DNA of 11,096 nucleotides from CAYVTV01 sp964563105 (GTDB lineage: Bacteria; Bacteroidota; Bacteroidia; Bacteroidales; GCA-2748055). Made by a program: the position numbers and the translations under genes. The stretch spans positions 1-11,096 of the forward strand of contig CAZLXM010000109.1 of assembly GCA_964563105.1 (NCBI GenBank). The letters run 5' to 3'. Positions 6,527-11,096 of the stretch are shown in pieces. The notes beneath the pieces were generated by a model. It was not told the DNA's origin, made no database searches, and saw only the letters and a list, made by a program, of their open reading frames with translations. Position 1 is the stretch's first letter. The number at the start of each line of letters is the position of its first letter.

Positions 6527-7879
6527 ATGCTCTTTCAAATGAAAACCCGGATCAACCTGACTTTTATGCTGACAGGGTTTATCTGCCTTGTTATTATCAC
6601 TATAAACGGGTTTGGAAATGAGCTTAAGCAATTAAGTAAACCTGAGCATCACTTTTCGCCTCAGCAAGATACATTATACCAGGAAATTTCAGGGATAGTC
6701 CTTGATAAAATAACCAGAAAGGCTGTCAGTTATGCAAATATTCTTGTTTTTGGCACACATATCGGAACAGTATCAAATTCAGACGGTGTATTTATCATCA
6801 AAATACCTTATGCCTACAGAAAAGCTAAATTGCAGATATCAAATATAGCATATCAAACCCTGACAGTGCTTGTTAGTAACCTGCAAAAGAATGACAATAT
6901 ATTCCTGCTTGAACCTGAAGTCTATTCTCTTGAGGAAGTTGAAATTAAAATGTCAAATCCCTTAAAAATCTTAAGGGATGTTATGAAAAATGTCTCCTCT
7001 AATTATGGAAATGAGCCTGCACTGTTAACTGTATTTTATCGTGAAACAGTTCAGAATAATGATAATTTTGTTTCAGTTTCCGAAGCAGTTTTTGATGTAT
7101 ATAAATCAGGTTACGGCAAAATTTTTGATTCAGACAGGATAAAAATTTCAAAAGCAAGAAAAAGCAGACATATCAGTCCAAAAGACAGAGTTCTTTTTAA
7201 GTTGCAGGGCGGGCCTTATAATATATTTCGACTGGATATAGTTAAATATCCCGGAGAAATATTATCACCCGGTATTTTTGACAGTTATGATTATTCTGTA
7301 AAAGGCATGATCCCGGTAAATGAGCGAAATGCTTACGTTATTTCCTTTGAACAAAAACCACATTCTGATCTGTCCCTTTATAAGGGAAATATTTTTATTG
7401 ATGCTCAAAGCAAAGCAATTGCTGCCATGGAATTTAGCCTGACAGAAGAAGGGGCCGGCAAAGCAGCCGATTTTCTTATAGTAAAACAACCTTCAAATAT
7501 CCAGGTCGAGGTTATATCTGCCGATTATAAAGTCAACTATAAATTTTATGAAGATAAATGGATCCTTAACCATGCAAGGGCAGAACTGGAATATAAATGT
7601 AACTGGAATAAAAAGTTCCTTCAATCAAATTATTCTGTTCCTGAACCTGAGGTTTTTAAAGTTATATTTGAAATGGCAGTAACAAATATTCATACTGAAA
7701 ATATTCGAAAATTTAAAATCAGGGAGGTTGTCAAACCAGGCGAAATATTTACAGAAATGGTTAGTGGTTTTGAAGATCCTGAATTTTGGGGCGATTACAA
7801 TATAATAGTTCCGGAACAATCAATTGAGCAGGCTGTTGAAAGGCTGGGAAGCCGAATGAAAAATCATGGTTTTGAATAA
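6527..7879 (+). CDS. Secreted protein with N-terminal carboxypeptidase-regulatory-like domain, function unknown
   Basis: This is a 450-residue envelope protein. The N-terminus is a signal peptide; starting at M5 (6539) gives a better one (KTR then about 20 hydrophobic residues), so M1 may be overextended. Residues about 54-140 form a carboxypeptidase-D-regulatory-like beta-sandwich (ISGIVLDKITRKAVSYANI, then GTVSNSDGVF and a terminal LEEVEI), a domain often found at the N-terminus of Bacteroidetes surface proteins. The remaining 300 residues (starting NPLKILRDVMKNV, with FYRETVQ at 170-176) are alternating beta-strand-like sequence seen in uncharacterised proteins with this N-terminal domain. 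There is no TonB plug or barrel and no catalytic motif I recognise. It precedes the amidohydrolase lipoprotein by 30 bases and is almost certainly co-transcribed with it. A role in envelope binding or assembly is conjecture. Confidence 0.85.
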   Translation: MLFQMKTRINLTFMLTGFICLVIITINGFGNELKQLSKPEHHFSPQQDTLYQEISGIVLDKITRKAVSYANILVFGTHIGTVSNSDGVFIIKIPYAYRKAKLQISNIAYQTLTVLVSNLQKNDNIFLLEPEVYSLEEVEIKMSNPLKILRDVMKNVSSNYGNEPALLTVFYRETVQNNDNFVSVSEAVFDVYKSGYGKIFDSDRIKISKARKSRHISPKDRVLFKLQGGPYNIFRLDIVKYPGEILSPGIFDSYDYSVKGMIPVNERNAYVISFEQKPHSDLSLYKGNIFIDAQSKAIAAMEFSLTEEGAGKAADFLIVKQPSNIQVEVISADYKVNYKFYEDKWILNHARAELEYKCNWNKKFLQSNYSVPEPEVFKVIFEMAVTNIHTENIRKFKIREVVKPGEIFTEMVSGFEDPEFWGDYNIIVPEQSIEQAVERLGSRMKNHGFE

Positions 7880-7909
7880 ATTATCCATAATTAAATAATC
7901 AGTTACTCT

Positions 7910-9583
7910 ATGCTTAATAAAATATTACTGTATGTATTAATGCTTAACCTTTCTTTTTCCTGTTCTTTAAAGAAGGAAGCTGACATGATAATAATTCACG
8001 CTAACATATACACAATTGATAATAGTTTTAGTAAAGCTGAAGCAATGGCAGTTAAGGATGGGAAAATTGTTGAAACAGGTTCATCCAGGGAGATAGTGAA
8101 AAAATACGGAACTGATCAATTGATTGATCTTTCAGGATTTTATGTATACCCCGGATTTATTGATGCACACTGTCATTTTTTTGGTTATGGAAAGAATCTT
8201 TTAAGTGCTGATCTAACCGCTACTAATTCATTTGAAGAAATATTGGAAATAATGAAGGATCATGCCGGAAAATCTTCGGGCCTGTGGCTTACAGGAAGGG
8301 GTTGGGATCAAAACAGATGGGCAGATAAACAGTTTCCGGAAAAAACAAGCCTGGATTTATTATTCCCGGACAGGCCTGTATTGCTGACCCGTATTGATGG
8401 CCACGCTGCCCTGGCAAATAGTAAAGCTTTGAATATGGGTAAGGTGGATAAGAATAGTAAAGTAAATGGAGGAGAATTTGTGAAAAATGAAAAAGGGGAG
8501 CTGACCGGAATTTTAATAGATAATGCAATTCAATATGTGAGTAAATTTATTCCTTCGATTACTCAGCAGGAAATTGAATCTGTTTTGCTCGCAGCGCAGG
8601 CTGATTGTTTTGCCGCAGGACTTACATCTGTACATGATGCTGGCCTTGACAATAGAATTATTGAAATTATTCAAAAACTAAATAATGAAGATAAACTAAA
8701 AATGCGGATTTATGCAATGTTGCAGCCTTCTACCAGTAATCTGGAAAACTATTTGTATAAAGGGATTCATAAAACAGAATATTTACACATACGATCCCTG
8801 AAACTATTTGCAGACGGGGCTCTCGGATCCAGAGGGGCCAGGTTAATCGAGCCTTATTCAGACGACAAACAGAATTACGGCCTGTTTACAACAAATGAAA
8901 CTGTGCTCAGAGAGATATGTGAAACTGCTTATAAATTTGGATACCAGGTAAATACGCATTGTATTGGTGATGCAGCAAATAGATTAATGCTCCATATTTA
9001 TGGTGATATTTTAAAGGAAAAGAATGATAAAAGATGGAGAATAGAACATTCCCAGGTAATTCATCCTGATGATTTCGCATTTTTTTCAAAATATTCCATT
9101 ATTCCCTCCATACAAACTACGCATGCCACATCTGATATGTATTGGGCGGAAAACAGACTTGGCCCTGAAAGGGTCAAAAATGCCTACGCTTATAAAAAAC
9201 TTCTTGACACAAATGGTTGGCTTCCAAATGGGAGTGACTTTCCTGTAGAAAGTATTAATCCCTTATATGGCTTTTATGCTGCCATTTCCAGAAAAGATCA
9301 CAAAGGGTATCCTGCTGAAGGTTTTCAAAAGGAAAATGCCCTGACGCGGGAGGAAGCCCTCAAAGCTATGACTATTTGGGCGGCAAAAGCTGCCTTCGAG
9401 GAAGATGAAAAGGGAAGCCTTGAACCGGGTAAGCTTGCTGATTTTGTTGTCCTCGACAATGATATCATGGAAATTTCTGAAAATAAAATTATTGATACAA
9501 AAGTGATAATGACTGTAGTTGGAGGGAAGATCGTTTATTTTGCCGGTGATTCAAGAATTTCTTTAACAAGTCTTGGTATATAA
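7910..9583 (+). CDS. YtcJ-type amidohydrolase, probable lipoprotein
   Basis: This 557-residue metal-dependent hydrolase belongs to the amidohydrolase_3 group (YtcJ / N-substituted formamide deformylase-like). It is probably exported: the short hydrophobic leader ends at FSC18, a plausible lipobox in Bacteroidetes. Metal and catalytic residues in order are H87 and H89 (DAHCHF), K298 (LKLFADGALGSRG), H350 (NTHCIGD), H380 (IEHSQ) and D443 (GSDFPV). The C-terminal part returns to the small beta domain (GSLEPGKLADFVVLDND, then VVGGKIVY). The length is typical. Family members act on varied amides and formamides, so the substrate is open. It is the second gene of the operon beginning near 6527. Its last 16 codons lie inside the 3' end of the convergent sulfatase, so its stop falls 49 bases past that gene's stop and there is no terminator of its own. 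Confidence 0.92.
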   Translation: MLNKILLYVLMLNLSFSCSLKKEADMIIIHANIYTIDNSFSKAEAMAVKDGKIVETGSSREIVKKYGTDQLIDLSGFYVYPGFIDAHCHFFGYGKNLLSADLTATNSFEEILEIMKDHAGKSSGLWLTGRGWDQNRWADKQFPEKTSLDLLFPDRPVLLTRIDGHAALANSKALNMGKVDKNSKVNGGEFVKNEKGELTGILIDNAIQYVSKFIPSITQQEIESVLLAAQADCFAAGLTSVHDAGLDNRIIEIIQKLNNEDKLKMRIYAMLQPSTSNLENYLYKGIHKTEYLHIRSLKLFADGALGSRGARLIEPYSDDKQNYGLFTTNETVLREICETAYKFGYQVNTHCIGDAANRLMLHIYGDILKEKNDKRWRIEHSQVIHPDDFAFFSKYSIIPSIQTTHATSDMYWAENRLGPERVKNAYAYKKLLDTNGWLPNGSDFPVESINPLYGFYAAISRKDHKGYPAEGFQKENALTREEALKAMTIWAAKAAFEEDEKGSLEPGKLADFVVLDNDIMEISENKIIDTKVIMTVVGGKIVYFAGDSRISLTSLGI

Positions 9584-11096
9584 GAATTATAACGTTCATG
9601 AGGTGAGGGGCCTGTAGTACTCATATTTCTGATTATAGCCAGCTGAGCTGCAGATTGTATATTCAGATCCCTCAAAGCCATAAGGGCACTCATGGAAATA
9701 AATACACCATGAATATCTGCAGGGGCTAATTCAACTAAAATGCTGGCACAGTCCTGAAAATCGGTTTCAGTTCCATATTTTGCCAGGGCTTGTGCGGCAG
9801 CAATCCTTACATAAGCAGATTTATCCTCCAGTGCTGCCTGTAATAAATCCTTTGATGCGTTTACGGCATTCTTCCCGCGCATAAATATTCCTGATATTGC
9901 CCAGTAACGTACGGCATTATCATCGTCATTCAACATTTTTTGCAGCCGGGGTAATGCTTCCGGATCAAGAAATGATGCAATATCAGCTGCTTTCATGATC
10001 CGTTTCAAAGGATAATTACTTCCTGCACGTGCCATATCATAAGGTGATGCCCCGTGTGAGCGGGAATGGACTTCTCCTTCAGGAAGAAAACCGGTATCTT
10101 TGATTTTTAATGCGTGCTTATATTGCACTTTTCGAAATTTCATCAGAATTTCCTTATGTTTTTCTGAATAAGCAAGATTAATGACTTCATCAGGATCATT
10201 CTGCAAATCATATAATTCTTCTGGTGCTTTAGGGATTGTCCAGAAATTGGATTGTGCATGATTTGTTTTTCCCTCATCAAATAATTCTTTCCATATACGG
10301 GTGGAGGGAGTTTCAAACTGATAGGATACATGCTGACCTTTAGACAGATGAGGCATGTAATTACGAAGATAAACATAACGGCCGTCAGTAACGCTTCTTA
10401 CCAGATCCGTACATTCATCCATTCTTCCTCGTAAACCATGTAAATATTTTTTTGGTTTAGACTGGTATTTTCCGGCAAAAGCATGTCCCTGCATCCATGA
10501 CGGGGGGGAGATCCCTGCTATACTAAGCAGGGTAGGGGCCAAATCAACAAAACTGATCAGCCGCTCAGAAACACCTCCGGACTGATATTCTTTTGGAGCC
10601 AAATGACGCCATTTCTCAGGGAAATAAACTACAACAGGCACACGAAGCCCGAGATTTGAAGGCCAGCGTTTTCCTCCCGGCATACCGGTGCCGTGATCAC
10701 CATAATAGAAGATAATAGTCTCTTCAGTAAGACCGGCTTCTTCCAGTTCCTTTAAACGTAAACCGGCATCAGCATCCGCCATACTTACACAATCATAATA
10801 TTGTGCCCAGTCTTGCCTTATTTCCGGAGTATCGGGATGAAAAGCAGGGATCCGTACATTTGCAGGATCAATAACTTGACGGTGAGGCCTTTTTCGGATT
10901 TGGGACTCATGACTTTTTGTAGAATTAAAGATTGCAAAGAAGGGCTGATTCAGAGAACGATTTTTCCAGTGCGCCTGAGGAGAAGATTCGTCCCACAAAT
11001 CGTTGGTCTTAAGCAGGTTGTAATCCTCCTTGGAGTTGTTGCTACAATAATATCCGGCCTTCCTGAGAAAATATGGATACATGTTGGTCCCTTCAG
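9535..11096 (-). CDS. Sulfatase with C-terminal HEAT-like repeats, 5' end beyond the window
   Basis: This is the C-terminal 520 or so residues of a type I sulfatase resembling the heparan N-sulfatase (sulfamidase) group. The frame is open to the right edge. The codons before the Met at 11080-11082 read EGTN, which continues into MYPYFLRKAGYYCSNNSKED, an internal sulfatase stretch, so that Met is not the start and the formylglycine site lies outside. Counting from it, a metal-site DHG is at 129-131 (YYGDHGTG), GKRW at 137-140, and the usual LYDLQNDPDEVINLA at about 290-304. Residues about 373-475 contain repeated helical pairs (LPRLQKMLNDDDNAVRYWA; LLQAALEDKSAYVRIAAAQA) typical of HEAT-like repeats, probably for protein or substrate contact. 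It converges on the amidohydrolase with a 49-bp tail overlap. Its signal peptide, substrate and Cys/Ser type cannot be read here. Confidence 0.93.
   Translation of the reverse strand, partial: EGTNMYPYFLRKAGYYCSNNSKEDYNLLKTNDLWDESSPQAHWKNRSLNQPFFAIFNSTKSHESQIRKRPHRQVIDPANVRIPAFHPDTPEIRQDWAQYYDCVSMADADAGLRLKELEEAGLTEETIIFYYGDHGTGMPGGKRWPSNLGLRVPVVVYFPEKWRHLAPKEYQSGGVSERLISFVDLAPTLLSIAGISPPSWMQGHAFAGKYQSKPKKYLHGLRGRMDECTDLVRSVTDGRYVYLRNYMPHLSKGQHVSYQFETPSTRIWKELFDEGKTNHAQSNFWTIPKAPEELYDLQNDPDEVINLAYSEKHKEILMKFRKVQYKHALKIKDTGFLPEGEVHSRSHGASPYDMARAGSNYPLKRIMKAADIASFLDPEALPRLQKMLNDDDNAVRYWAISGIFMRGKNAVNASKDLLQAALEDKSAYVRIAAAQALAKYGTETDFQDCASILVELAPADIHGVFISMSALMALRDLNIQSAAQLAIIRNMSTTGPSPHERYNSYIPRLVKEILESPAK

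Overview
This AT-rich window looks like chromosomal DNA of a Bacteroidota (Bacteroidetes) member, probably a marine or gut-type polysaccharide or lipid degrader. The evidence is a pair of sulfatases (one a serine-type formylglycine enzyme with a lipoprotein signal), a carboxypeptidase-regulatory-domain envelope protein, a lipoprotein amidohydrolase, genes without visible Shine-Dalgarno sequences, and one candidate TAnnTTTG-type -7 element. This assignment is inferred from gene content, not from a marker gene.

Left part (1-3445, all minus strand): an incomplete tyrosine-recombinase-type integrase reads off the left edge. It carries three degenerate copies of a HARP-like small module ahead of the start of a SAM-like core-binding domain, and its resemblance to integrases stops about 50 bases from the window edge, beside a palindromic motif. 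After an AT-rich gene-free gap come a beta-class DNA methyltransferase and, directly upstream of it in the same direction, a patatin-like phospholipase. These two genes are 57 bases apart, with a perfect 8-bp inverted repeat between them.

Middle part (3661-6336, minus strand): an SDR-family oxidoreductase whose YxxxK catalytic pair is replaced by S and R, then a lipoprotein-type sulfatase. In the sulfatase the usual Asp-Asp / Asp-Asn metal pairs appear swapped to Asp-Asn / Asp-Asp. A long imperfect hairpin spans the sulfatase stop codon.

Right part (6527-11096): diverging from the sulfatase, a two-gene plus-strand operon encodes a secreted protein with an N-terminal carboxypeptidase-regulatory-like domain and a YtcJ-type amidohydrolase lipoprotein. 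The amidohydrolase overlaps tail-to-tail by 49 bp with a second, minus-strand sulfatase that runs off the right edge and ends in HEAT-like repeats.

Taken together, the right two thirds reads as an envelope and extracellular hydrolase neighbourhood. The left third looks like an accessory region with recombination and DNA modification functions. I see no RNA gene, CRISPR array or complete insertion sequence. The strongest leads for something undescribed are the HARP-repeat integrase with its palindromic breakpoint and the phospholipase/methyltransferase pair.
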